A DNA stretch of 46,238 bases from Nostoc sp. WHI (GTDB lineage: Bacteria; Cyanobacteriota; Cyanobacteriia; Cyanobacteriales; Nostocaceae), in contig NZ_WBKM01000014.1 of the NCBI RefSeq assembly GCF_015714725.1, positions 1 through 46,238 of the forward strand, read 5' to 3'. The translations under genes and the position numbers were made by a program. The notes under the pieces are model-generated. The model did not search any database. It was not told where the DNA came from and saw only the letters and a program-made list of their open reading frames with translations. Each line of letters opens with the position of its first letter. Position 1 is the stretch's first letter. Positions 1 through 7,074 of the stretch are shown here, piece by piece.

Positions 1-44
1 GGGCAGGGGAGGGGATGAGGGGACAGCAACGCTCAGTACAAGTA

Positions 45-68
45 CCCAATGCCCAATGCCCAATGCCC
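45..68. repeat. Short heptamer repeat CCCAATG x3
   Basis: Three perfect consecutive CCCAATG units, followed by a partial fourth, lie just upstream of petL. Short tandem heptamers of this kind are common between genes in Nostoc-type genomes. The same CCCAATG words recur in reverse orientation around 27745-27760, at the start of the cobT-like gene. Confidence 0.8.
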
Positions 69-116
69 AGCAACTAATGATTCAATAGATTTAGAAAGTA
101 TTGTGGAGAAAGATAA

Positions 117-212
117 ATGTTTGCAGTAATAGCTTATGTCCTCTTCTTGGCTTTGTTTTTTGGTTTATCTGTCGGTCTGCTGTTCGGTCTGCGGACTGCC
201 AAGATAATTTAA
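117..212 (+). CDS. petL: Cytochrome b6f complex subunit PetL (31 aa)
   Basis: This encodes a 31-residue protein starting MFAVIAYVLFLALFF and ending GLRTAKII, the typical length and pattern of PetL. PetL is a single-pass membrane subunit at the periphery of the cytochrome b6f complex, which passes electrons from plastoquinol to plastocyanin or cytochrome c6 in the thylakoid. One hydrophobic helix spans almost the whole chain and ends in a positively charged C-terminus (R26, K29). A GGAGA ribosome-binding sequence (about 105-109) sits about 7 bases before the ATG. No operon partner is visible; downstream lies only broken DNA. It is too short for ordinary ORF calling. Other b6f small subunits (PetG, PetM, PetN) have different signature sequences. 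Confidence 0.88.
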   Translation: MFAVIAYVLFLALFFGLSVGLLFGLRTAKII

Positions 213-287
213 TCAACAGACACATTTAAGGCAAGACTCCTGTGGGGCGGGCATCCTGCCTGCCCAGTTATCAGTTTTGCAGCGCTT

Positions 288-689
288 TTAAATTGGAATC
301 CGAATCACAAATTCTGTACCCTCTCCCTGTACAGAATCAACTTCCAGAGTGCCGCCATGTTTTTCTACAATAATTTGACGAGCGATGCCTGCGGCAAGCC
401 GCTTCGCGTCTACGCTAATCCTAATCCTGTACCTTTGCCTACAGATTTAGTTGTGAATAAATGGTCAAAAATCTTTTGTTTCACTTTGTCAGACATTCCT
501 ATACCATTATCTTGAATGTGAATTAAAACATGATATTTGTCTTCACTCAAGCAAGTCTGAATCTCAATTTTATTATTAATCTCGTGAAAGTTACGTCCAC
601 TATTAGACTCTTCTAAAGCATCAATGGCATTTGCTAACAAATTCATAAATACTTGATTTAGTTGCCCAGGAAAGCATTCTATCAAAGGT
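288..689 (-). pseudogene. Histidine kinase C-terminal fragment, broken
   Basis: The reverse strand encodes the HATPase_c part of a sensor histidine kinase: an N box (NLLANAIDALEES), a G1 box (DNGIGM), an F region (IFDHLFTTK) and a G2 box (GKGTGLGLA). The remaining C-terminus (IARQIIVEKHGGTLEV through FVIRIPI and a stop at 288-290) follows in another frame, because a 26-bp small repeat (387-412) separates the two parts and brings in a stop. The upstream part (sensor, H box) is missing because the IS630 element begins at 691. It is a dead fragment; no function is expected. Confidence 0.85.
387..412 (-). repeat. 26-bp small dispersed repeat inside kinase remnant
   Basis: On the reverse strand this reads TAGACGCGAAGCGGCTTG followed by CCGCAGGC, a GC-rich motif of the type described as very small mobile repeats (SDRs) in Nostoc. 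Removing exactly these 26 bases restores the kinase frame (GLGLA then IARQII) and recreates a HIP1 octamer GCGATCGC at the junction. The insertion therefore split a HIP1 site and inactivated the frame. Confidence 0.8.
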
Positions 690-690
690 A

Positions 691-1910
691 TAGGAATCCT
701 ACTTGAGTTTTGAACAAGCTCCGTACATCTGAAGAGTGGCAAAATCAAAAGTAGTGTGTCGAAGAAACCACTCAAACATCCACTTCAAATGCGAGTATGT
801 TGGTATCAAAGCACAAAAACGTCGAACCCATGTTTTAGCTTGTAACCAAATATCCTCTATGGGATTTTGTTCTGGACAATTAGGCGCAAAGCGAACGCAG
901 TGTATTTTCCATTCATCGGATGGCAAGGTCTGATTAACCTCTTCCAAGAAACCTCGAATTTCTTTGGAGCGGTGATAAGTAGCGCCATCCCAAAAAATCA
1001 GCAATCGCTGATCACCAGACTCATTTAACAGATAGCGAAGGTAATCAATAGTATTTTCTGAGTTGCCCTTGTCATAAGCTTTCAGAAATAATTGTCCTTC
1101 GAGATAATCAACAGCCCCGTAATATGTCTGTTTTTCTCGCTCATTGACGACTGGAACTGTGATTTCTTGGTCAGTTTTCCCCCAGACATAGCCAATGGCA
1201 TCTCCCCACATTAAATGATACTCATCAATCAGGAATACTCTCAACTTTCCTGTCTCGATTTCAACACGGTGCTTTGCCAATAATGTTTCAATCTCTTTTT
1301 TTTTCTGCCACAGCATCTGGATTGGCTTTAGGATTCCATTTTGTGGTTTTCTTCCAACTGATTCCTGCTGCCTCAAACAGGTCGTAGTAACTTTGTTTTG
1401 ACTCATAAACTACGTCGTACTCAAAAGCCAACTTATATTCCAGTTCGCCAAGCTCCCAAGTATCTTTGGTTTGTAGCCAACTCAAAATTTCTTGTCGTTG
1501 TGCGCTCAAAAGATAGCTTTTCCTCCCCTTGTAGTTCAGCCGCAGTCCGTCAACTCCATCTTCTTCGACAGCTAGTGCTTCCAAGCTGTTATTGACCCTC
1601 GTGATACGTCTAAAATTGTTTGGATTTCATCATATAAGTAACCTTGATAAACCAACTTAACTGCCAACGCTTTTCTGACTTCACGCGCATCTGGACGCAA
1701 AGCTATAAAATCTTGTAGTTTGGCGATTGCGTCCTCCTGGGCGCTCCGCGCAATTGCTTCCAGTAACATTCCCTCTCTGGACTGTTCCTGCGATACTTCT
1801 ACTGTCAGTGTGGCAGTTTGTGAATGCTGACTTATCATTGTTCCCTGTTAGACTTGTATGCCTCACCGTATTCTCTCTTAGTCTTGTTCAGAAATCAAAT
1901 AGGAGTCCTA
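691..1910 (-). mobile_element. IS630-family insertion sequence (1220 bp), complete ends
   Basis: The element is bounded by terminal inverted repeats at 691-718 and 1883-1910. Read inward they begin TAGGAATCCTACTTGAG and TAGGACTCCTATTTGAT and both end TGAACAAG, with four mismatches in 28. A TA dinucleotide flanks each end (689-690 and 1911-1912), the usual target duplication of IS630/Tc1-type elements. The single transposase is on the reverse strand and is split over three frames. The flanks belong to unrelated gene fragments, suggesting a deletion or rearrangement at this site. Confidence 0.88.
699..1838 (-). pseudogene. IS630-family DDE transposase split in three frames
   Basis: Three overlapping reverse-strand frames together make one IS630-type transposase. 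The N-terminal helix-turn-helix part (1838-1572) ends SRGSITAWKH, the middle (1584-1288) contains GLRLNYKGRKSYLL, and the catalytic part (about 1320-699) carries FLIDEYHLMWGD, IFWDGATYHRSK and NPIEDIWLQAK, matching the D-D-E triad. The first junction (about 1585) needs a -1 shift. The second lies in a run of nine A (plus-strand T run 1296-1304) and needs a +1 shift or loss of one A. Some IS630 relatives use frameshifting or transcript slippage at A-runs, so the second shift could be functional, but two shifts in opposite directions suggest decay. Confidence 0.8.
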
Positions 1911-2061
1911 TAGTTGCCAGGATTGTACTCGCTAACGATCGCGCTCCATACTGACCCGAACCCTCTACAAATTTAATTTTTTGAATAATAGTTTGTGGTA
2001 GCAATCTTCTTAAAACTACTACGTCTTGAAAGCCTTCTGTAATGACATAAGCTTGGGTCAT
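1911..2061 (-). pseudogene. TOPRIM-like protein, N-terminal stump cut by IS630
   Basis: Starting at an ATG at 2061 that overlaps the upstream stop (ATGA), the reverse strand encodes MTQAYVITEGFQDVVVLRRL and about 30 more residues (ending about GARSLASTILAT) before the IS630 end. The ITEGxxD...L pattern resembles the first (glutamate) motif of TOPRIM-type nuclease domains. Such small proteins are often encoded directly behind an ATPase or partner gene with this 4-bp overlap. The rest of the gene is absent; the DNA beyond the insertion sequence is a histidine kinase. Family assignment is tentative. Confidence 0.5.
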
Positions 2062-2312
2062 ATTTTTGCCTCAACCGTAATGTTGTAATCGGGAAGACCA
2101 TATTCAATACAATATCGATATTTTTTGATTAGCGACCTACTTGTACTTTTATTTCGCAGCGAATAAATAATTTCTTCTCCTCCCCACAATAGGATAGTCT
2201 GGGGTGAAACAAATCTCGCTAACGTTATAGCAGATGCTTCCTCTAGCTCTAAATATTCCTCTGGGCTATAGTATCGCTGTTTTGTTATTTGCATAGTTTT
2301 ATCAGGTAGCAA
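2058..2312 (-). CDS. Hypothetical protein, N-terminus resembling Uma2
   Basis: This 84-residue ORF begins MLPDKTMQITKQRYYSPEEY. The segment KQRYYSPEEYLELEEAS is very like the N-terminus of cyanobacterial Uma2 (PD-(D/E)XK) proteins, but the nuclease core is missing; the remainder (ARFVSPQTILLWGGEEI onward) is not recognised. The more likely start is the internal ATG of MQITK at 2294. It overlaps the following stump gene by 4 bp, so the two were probably co-transcribed. It is probably a deletion remnant or chimera rather than an intact gene. Confidence 0.4.
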   Translation of the reverse strand: MLPDKTMQITKQRYYSPEEYLELEEASAITLARFVSPQTILLWGGEEIIYSLRNKSTSRSLIKKYRYCIEYGLPDYNITVEAKI

Positions 2313-2442
2313 TGTTTAACGATCCGGAGCGTCTAGGCAATAAAGAGATTTTACTCATGTTTACTGAACAGTTTAACGTAGTGAGATAGAGGTGTTATGT
2401 GCATTGTACAAAGCGATCGCTATCTAAATTCACAAAGACTGC

Positions 2443-4274
2443 TTATTGATAACCGGCTGCTTGTAACAAAAACAATTTGGCATAACGTCCTCCTAGCTGC
2501 AACAATTCTTCGTGAGTTCCCTGTTCGATAACTTCGCCGTTTTCTATAACTAGGATTTTGTCAGCCATTCGTACCGTCGAGAAGCGATGAGAAATCAAAA
2601 GTACCATCTGATTTTGAGTAATCGCGCGAAAATGATTGAAAATTTCAAACTCAGCTTGGGCATCTATTGCCGACGTTGGTTCATCTAACACCAAGATATC
2701 TGCTTGCGATCGCATAAAAGCACGAGATAGAGCAATTTTCTGCCACTGTCCCCCCGAAAGTTCCTGTCCTCCCTTAAACCAACGACCAAGCTGAGTTTGG
2801 AAGCTTTCGGGTAATTGGTCAATAAAAGATTGCGCCATGCCTTTCTCAGCAGCAGTTTGCCAACGGGTTTTGTTTTCCAGATGTTCTACATCGCCCACGC
2901 CAATATTCTCACCCACAGTAAACTGGTAGCGAACAAAGTTCTGAAAAATCACACCAATGCGACGCCGCAATACATCCACATCCCATTCTTGCAAGTCCAA
3001 GCCATCTAATAAAATTCGCCCAGAGTCCGGGGTGTAGAGTCGGGTAAGTAGTTTGATTAAGGTAGTCTTACCGGAACCGTTTTCACCCACAATTGCCAGT
3101 TTCTCTCTGGGTTTCAAGTGTAGCGAAATATTTCTTAACGCTGGCTGAGAACTTCCTGGATAAGTAAATGATACGTTTTCAAAACGGATACCATCTTGAG
3201 AATTTAAACCAATGGTTGCATTCCCCCAAGACCTTGGTACTTCTTCTTCGAGGAAATCGTAGAGATTTGATAGATATAAGTTGTCCTCATACATCCCTCC
3301 AATAGAGGTGAGGGCATTGGAAAAAGTAGACTGCCCTTGGCGAAACACAGTCAGATACAGCGTCATATCTCCCAAGGAAATTTTACCCAGCACTGTTTCC
3401 ACCACAATCCAAGCATAAGCTACGTAAAAAGCACCAGTACTGACTAAACTCAGCAGATACCCCCACAGTCCTCGCCGGAGAGTCAAATCGCGGTCTTGAC
3501 CATAGAGTTGCTCAAATAGGTCGTGATAACGTCCTAGCAGCATCTCTCCCAGTTGGTAGAGTTTCACTTCTGTAACAAAATCTTCTCTCGCTAGCAGATT
3601 TTCTAAGTAATGCTGTTGACGAGTTTCTGGCGCACGCCAACTAAACAAGCGAAAGGCTTCTCCAGCAAACTTCGTTTCTGCAATAAATACGGGCATAGCT
3701 GCGACAATCAGCATTAGCACCGCCCAAACTGAGAAATTTACTAGCAAAATACCGTAAGTAACAAGGGAAAGAGCATTTTGCACTAACCCAAAGGTGCGGC
3801 TTACTAGGGAAAGGGGACGAACCGATGCTTCTCGTCGGGCATTGGTCAATTTGTCATAAAATTCTGAGTCTTCAAACTGCCTAAGATCCAGTGTCAGTGC
3901 CTTTTCTAAGATGAGTACATTCACACGCTGACCCAGTAGTGCCCGCAGTAACGACTGACACATGAGCAGTCCCCGTTGACTGCCTGCTAGTAAAATTACA
4001 GCGATCGCTTCTAATCCTACATAAAATAGAGAGGGATAAATATTGGCAAAACCATTAGTCTGTGAATTAACTTGAGAGGCAAATACCACCGCATCAACAA
4101 TTAACTTACCGAGGTAGGATGTCGCCGCCGGTAAAAGACCAGCAACTATTGTTAAACTAGCCAGAAGAATAGTAAGCGATCGGCTAGTAGTCCATACTAA
4201 ACTTACAGCCCGTCCACTGTAGCGGAAAACTGACAGCGATTGGCGCAGGAGATTTCTTTTTTTTTAATTTTCAT
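2443..4274 (-). CDS. ABC transporter, fused membrane and ATPase domains; 5' frameshift
   Basis: This is an exporter-type half transporter (about 610 aa if full length): a transmembrane domain of about 350 residues followed by an ATPase domain with Walker A GENGSGKTTLIKLL, signature LSGGQWQKIALSRA, Walker B ILVLDEPTSAID and switch SHRFSTVRMADK. An uninterrupted frame exists only from GTG 4089, which would start inside the membrane domain. Coding continues upstream in the same frame (LLRQSLSVFRYSGR, LTILLASLTIVAGLLPA) to a stop inside a run of nine A at about 4257-4265. An ATG at 4274 (MKIKKK) lies in another frame, and one extra A would join them. So either a one-base deletion or sequencing error, or slippage at the A tract. 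The substrate cannot be told. Confidence 0.82.
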
Positions 4275-4400
4275 CTTTTTGCCGCGAGATACCCCAACTT
4301 GGGCGGATCTACCTAACTCTATATTAATCTTTATAAATTTTACATTTTTATCAGAATGTTGGCTGAAAACCCCGAAGTTGAAACCTAAAAACTAGTTTTG

Positions 4401-4440
4401 TAGGGTGTGTTATGCAGTAGGCTAACGCACTTGGGTGTTA
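4401..4440. repeat. Dispersed repeat of the GTAGGGTGTGTTA type
   Basis: The stretch GTAGGGTGTGTTATGCAG then TAGGCTAACGCAC has imperfect inverted halves (GTGTGTTATGC against GCTAACGCAC). I recall closely similar stretches between genes in many cyanobacteria. It lies in a gene-free stretch of about 500 bp between the ABC transporter and the kptA cassette. Confidence 0.5.
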
Positions 4441-4534
4441 ACTTTGTACCATTTTAGGTGTTCAAAATTCATGCAAAATATATGCCAGTAGTTCTTTTCA
4501 TTTCCCTTTGTATCGCGCACAATAATTTGATCAG

Positions 4535-4765
4535 AAAATTCCGTGTAATATCCTAAATAGGGATGTTATGCGGAAAATTTCTACATAACACTAAGGGATA
4601 CACGGAAAAATTCCATACAATCATCCCGTAAAGGGTGGATATACGTAAAAATTCTGTATAATACATAGGGTTTAAAAAAGAAGTTTTCCGTATATCCAGA
4701 AAGAAGGTAGCTGTAATGCTTGATGTATTAGGATTTAGAAAAAGATTATACGAAAAGTTACCGTA
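4535..4765. repeat. Degenerate palindromic repeat array, units about 32-41 bp
   Basis: At least four A-rich units start at 4535, 4574, 4606 and 4647, each beginning AAAATTYCNTRYATAA-like and ending near TATACGG or ACACGG. Several parts are inverted: GGATATACGTAAAA (about 4637-4650) against TTTTCCGTATATCC (about 4684-4697), and TTATACG against CGTATAA around 4746-4769. The array ends next to the integron-type core site GTTAGGC at 4775. Unit 1 contains GTTATGCGG (4565-4573), identical to the sequence just after the cassette (5435-5443). No coding potential is evident. Confidence 0.6.
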
Positions 4766-4775
4766 TAATAAGTAG

Positions 4776-5435
4776 TTAGGCATTCAAAAAACATCGCACT
4801 ATGAGCAAGCATCTCGAATCAACCAGCAAGTTTTTGAGCTTGGTTTTGCGTCATCAGCCAGAGGCTATTGGGCTAACACTCGATGATGCGGGTTGGGCTA
4901 ATGTTGCTGAACTTATAAAACTCTCAAACAACCACAACCGCGCTCTTACCCTTGCATTACTACAAGAGGTTGTAGCCAATAATGATAAAAAGCGGTTTGC
5001 GTTTAGTTCGGATGGCTCAAAAATTAGAGCTAGTCAAGGCCATTCAGTAGCAGTCGAGTTAGAGCTTCCAGTTACAAAACCGCCTGAAGTCCTTTATCAC
5101 GGCACCGCTACGAGGTTTGTGGAGTCCATAAAACAGCAAGGGTTGTTACCTGGTAGTCGGCAACATGTTCATCTGTCAGCAGACCACGCAACTGCGGTAA
5201 AAGTCGGGCAGCGTCACGGTAAGCCATTTGTTTTAGAGGTCGCTGCAAAACAAATGCAAGAAGCAGGGCATAAGTTCTACCATTCAGAAAATGCCGTTTG
5301 GCTGGTAGTGGCAGTGCCAGTCCAATTCATTACATTTAGCTAGGTAAAATCATGCCTAACAAGGCGTTGCACCGGAAAAACCAGCCTCCGTTTCGTTGCG
5401 CTGCACTACGGCTGTTTTTCCGGTGAACTTGAGCG
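4776..5435 (+). mobile_element. Solitary integron gene cassette (kptA + attC), 660 bp
   Basis: A single gene, kptA, is preceded by the core site GTTAGGC (4775-4781), which fits GTTRRRY, and followed immediately by a complete attC site (5354-5441). The attC inverse core GCCTAAC is the exact complement of the upstream GTTAGGC, as expected if the free circular cassette had an attC with matching outer boxes. The gene starts only 20 bases after the core and ends 10 bases before attC, the compact layout of integron cassettes. No integrase or second attC was found in the window. Boundaries assume the usual cut between G and TT. Confidence 0.85.
4801..5343 (+). CDS. kptA: Tpt1/KptA-family RNA 2'-phosphotransferase
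   Basis: This 180-residue protein is the size of bacterial KptA. It opens with KFLSLVLRHQPEAIGLTLD, holding the Arg-His pair of the family, and carries WANVAELI (winged-helix-like N domain), LYHGTATRFVESIKQQGLLP and QHVHLSAD in the ADP-ribosyltransferase-like C domain. The family moves a 2'-phosphate from RNA to NAD+, giving ADP-ribose 1'',2''-cyclic phosphate; in fungi it finishes tRNA splicing, while the bacterial role is unsettled. Here it is cargo of an integron-type cassette with no other gene. No clear promoter is visible between the core site and the ATG, so expression may depend on outside transcription. The chain looks intact. Confidence 0.93.
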   Translation: MSKHLESTSKFLSLVLRHQPEAIGLTLDDAGWANVAELIKLSNNHNRALTLALLQEVVANNDKKRFAFSSDGSKIRASQGHSVAVELELPVTKPPEVLYHGTATRFVESIKQQGLLPGSRQHVHLSADHATAVKVGQRHGKPFVLEVAAKQMQEAGHKFYHSENAVWLVVAVPVQFITFS

Positions 5436-5441
5436 TTATGC
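5354..5441 (+). other. Integron attC recombination site (88 bp)
   Basis: Boxes in order: R'' GCCTAAC (5354-5360), spacer AAGGC, L'' GTTGCACC (5366-5373), inner stem GGAAAAACCAGCC (5374-5386), variable loop, GGCTGTTTTTCC (5410-5421), L' GGTGAAC (5422-5428), spacer TTGAGC, R' GTTATGC (5435-5441). The arms pair almost perfectly. L'' carries one unpaired G and the inner stem one unpaired C, matching the extrahelical bases that mark real attC sites. The unpaired 5/6-base spacers between R and L boxes are also typical. R' deviates from GTTRRRY at one base, as expected if it now comes from the insertion site rather than from the cassette. Confidence 0.88.
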
Positions 5442-5781
5442 GGCTGCGCGCGGCTTGGATACGCGTGTTACAATAAAAATTTCGTCCTGGTACTAAGTCT
5501 TTGATGCGTTCCCACTGGTCATCTCTCAAGGCATAGCGGCATGTCATGATCGCACTTCTCCCTACTCTCAATTTGACCTCGGCTACTGATTTTATAATCG
5601 ATTGATACTTATTTGATGACACGCCCTAACCAGAAGCCAGATTGCACTTTAAGCTGCAACCGTGGATGCGATCGCGAGGCTAAAATAAGAGGGCGATCGC
5701 CCATCGCTGTAGGTTGGGTTGAGTCCCCGAAACCCAACAACACCGTCGGGCTATACTAAAATAGTCCTCAGTCTTTAGAGA
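5442..5781. other. Gene-poor interval after the cassette
   Basis: No intact gene is seen. It holds the IS5-like scrap at 5482-5547, two HIP1-bearing stretches (about 5667-5702), and a palindromic GTAGGTTGGGTT...AACCCAACAAC dispersed repeat (about 5710-5743) of a kind frequent between cyanobacterial genes. The 40 bases directly after attC are GC-rich and unrecognised. Confidence 0.5.
5482..5547 (-). pseudogene. IS5-type transposase N-terminal scrap
   Basis: On the reverse strand MTCRYALRDDQWERIKDLVP and GR match the usual opening of IS5-family (DUF4096-type) transposases. The similarity stops abruptly after PGR, and no DDE catalytic domain follows. It lies 41 bp beyond the attC end, a minor sign that this spot has been hit repeatedly by mobile DNA. 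Confidence 0.6.
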
Positions 5782-6018
5782 ATGATCCCACAAAAACTCG
5801 AAGCCGTATTTGATGGAACAGCCCTTCAACTAGAAGTACCCTTAAACCTAGCCGCAGGTACGAGGGTGCGAATTACCGTTGAAAGTGTTTTACCTAATGA
5901 AGTCAAACCACATAAAACGTTTCTTCAAACTGCTCAGTCTTTAAAGTTACAGGGTAAGCCAGATTGGTCAGAAAAAATTGATCAATACTTGTATGGAGAA
6001 ACCCTTTCTGAACGATGA
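5782..6018 (+). CDS. AF2212-like (DUF104-type) antitoxin
   Basis: This 78-residue protein begins MIPQKLEAVFDGTALQLEVP and LNLAAGTRVRITVE, the small beta-rich AbrB-like motif of AF2212/DUF104 antitoxins. Its C-terminal half, which in the family wraps the toxin, contains DWSEKIDQYLYGE. It overlaps the start of the next gene by 4 bp (ATGA), the normal layout of antitoxin-PIN toxin pairs. Its toxin is inactivated by a stop codon, so the antitoxin is orphaned. It may still repress its own promoter or counter a related toxin elsewhere. Confidence 0.78.
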   Translation: MIPQKLEAVFDGTALQLEVPLNLAAGTRVRITVESVLPNEVKPHKTFLQTAQSLKLQGKPDWSEKIDQYLYGETLSER

Positions 6019-6280
6019 CTGAAGTTTTTTTAGATACTTCTTTTGCGATCGCATTATCTTCGGTCACCGATCAAAATCATGTACTTGCTGTTAAGCTTGC
6101 TAATCAAATTGAGACTAACAGAACCCGTTTAGTGACAACTCAGCCGATCTTGCTATAAATAGGTAATGCGCTTTCAAAGCAAAGATACAGAGCGGCAGCA
6201 ATCCAACTTTTGGAATCCCTCGAAACTGATCTCAGTGTCGAAGTTGTCTTATTAACCAATAGCTTATACAGATCAGCATT
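6015..6280 (+). pseudogene. VapC-like PIN-domain toxin, nonsense mutation and truncated
   Basis: The frame starts MTEVFLDTSFAIALSSVTDQ, with the first acidic residue of a PIN ribonuclease (FLDTS), and runs to a TAA at 6156-6158. The same frame continues past it as IGNALSKQRYRAAAIQLLES and LETDLSVEVVLLTNSLY, typical PIN sequence in which the stop replaces the conserved Glu (GAA to TAA). The similarity then ends near 6275 without the C-terminal Asp motif. Both the stop and the missing end predict loss of RNase activity. Confidence 0.82.
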
Positions 6281-6368
6281 CAAGCTGCTGTCTAATTTTT
6301 TAACGCCGCTGACCTCTAAGCTATAATTGGTGGGCATAAAAGTCTGCTCTTAGCATGTGGAGTACCCC

Positions 6369-6590
6369 ATGAACACCCGCCTAGAAGTTGAATCGGCAAT
6401 CAAGCAATTACCAGAGGATGAAGTTCGCAATCTAGCAAAATGGCTTCAAGAATATCTTGATGAGATGTGGGATCGGCAAATCGAAGCAGACTTAGCATCA
6501 GGAAAATTAGATCGACTCATTGCTCAGGCAGAAGAGGACATTGCAGCAAACAACGTGAGGGATCTGGATGAAGTCCTTTGCGACGGCTGA
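6369..6590 (+). CDS. Small antitoxin of a ParE/RelE-type pair
   Basis: The protein (73 aa from this ATG; 77 from a GTG at 6357) begins MNTRLEVESAIKQLPEDEVR and continues NLAKWLQEYLDEMWDRQIEAD, helical and acidic, like small cyanobacterial antitoxins placed before RelE/ParE toxins. The C-terminal LDRLIAQAEEDIAANNVRDL is the expected toxin-binding region. It overlaps the toxin gene by 23 bp, implying translational coupling. I prefer the ATG at 6369 because family members begin at this point. Confidence 0.72.
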   Translation: MNTRLEVESAIKQLPEDEVRNLAKWLQEYLDEMWDRQIEADLASGKLDRLIAQAEEDIAANNVRDLDEVLCDG

Positions 6591-6825
6591 CTTTTGGAAA
6601 GCGTATGCCGAATTGTCACCTGAAATACAAGAGCAAGCGCGGAAAGCTTACAAGCTTTGGCAGGAAAACTTACTGTATCCATCGTTACATTTCAAGAAAG
6701 TTGGTAAGAACCTTTGGTCTGCTCGTATCAGTGGTGGGTATCGAGCATTAGCTTTGAAAAAGGGCGACGATTATTATTGGATTTGGATTGGTGATCACGA
6801 TGAATATGAGAGTTTTTTGAATTAG
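6568..6825 (+). CDS. ParE/RelE-superfamily toxin (85 aa)
   Basis: The sequence contains FWKAYAELSPEIQEQARKAY, KLWQENLLYPSLHFKKVG, LWSARISGGYRALAL and YYWIWIGDHDEYESFL, the pattern of compact RelE/ParE toxins: an alpha-helical hairpin and a beta sheet ending in the HDEYE tail. RelE-like members cut mRNA at the ribosome; ParE-like members act on gyrase, and sequence alone does not decide which. It looks intact and is coupled to the preceding antitoxin by a 23-bp overlap. Confidence 0.8.
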   Translation: MKSFATADFWKAYAELSPEIQEQARKAYKLWQENLLYPSLHFKKVGKNLWSARISGGYRALALKKGDDYYWIWIGDHDEYESFLN

Positions 6826-7074
6826 CTGTTGCGACAAGCCAGCTAACTTAGAGATTTCTCGCTATCACGAGAAAATTGCAAACAGCGTGCGATGACAGCA
6901 GAAAAAGAATTACGTTTCCTTCGGAAGAATATTACCGAAGGAGAAAAAAAGGGGGAGAATTTTCAGAGCCAATAGAGGTTGAGGTAGCAGCTGGACATCA
7001 TTACAGTGTTGAAACAGTACAGTTAGCAGTTTTCCGACTTGTATGTACACAGTAAGTCTTTAGACCGGAGAGTA

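Noticed and set aside
5356..5622. 88-aa reverse ORF as a real gene
   Set aside because: Its C-terminal half is the attC palindrome read backwards and only 22 residues resemble an IS5 transposase. It is a composite of scraps.
5640..5760. Second attC site downstream (CCCTAACCAGAAGCC)
   Set aside because: The seven-base core does not fit RYYYAAC, and no pairing partner with L boxes and GTT core is found within 150 bp.
6890..7053. Possible small gene after the ParE/RelE-type toxin (MTAEKELRF...)
   Set aside because: The frame ends after about 27 codons and continuation in other frames is unrecognised; at most a decayed remnant.
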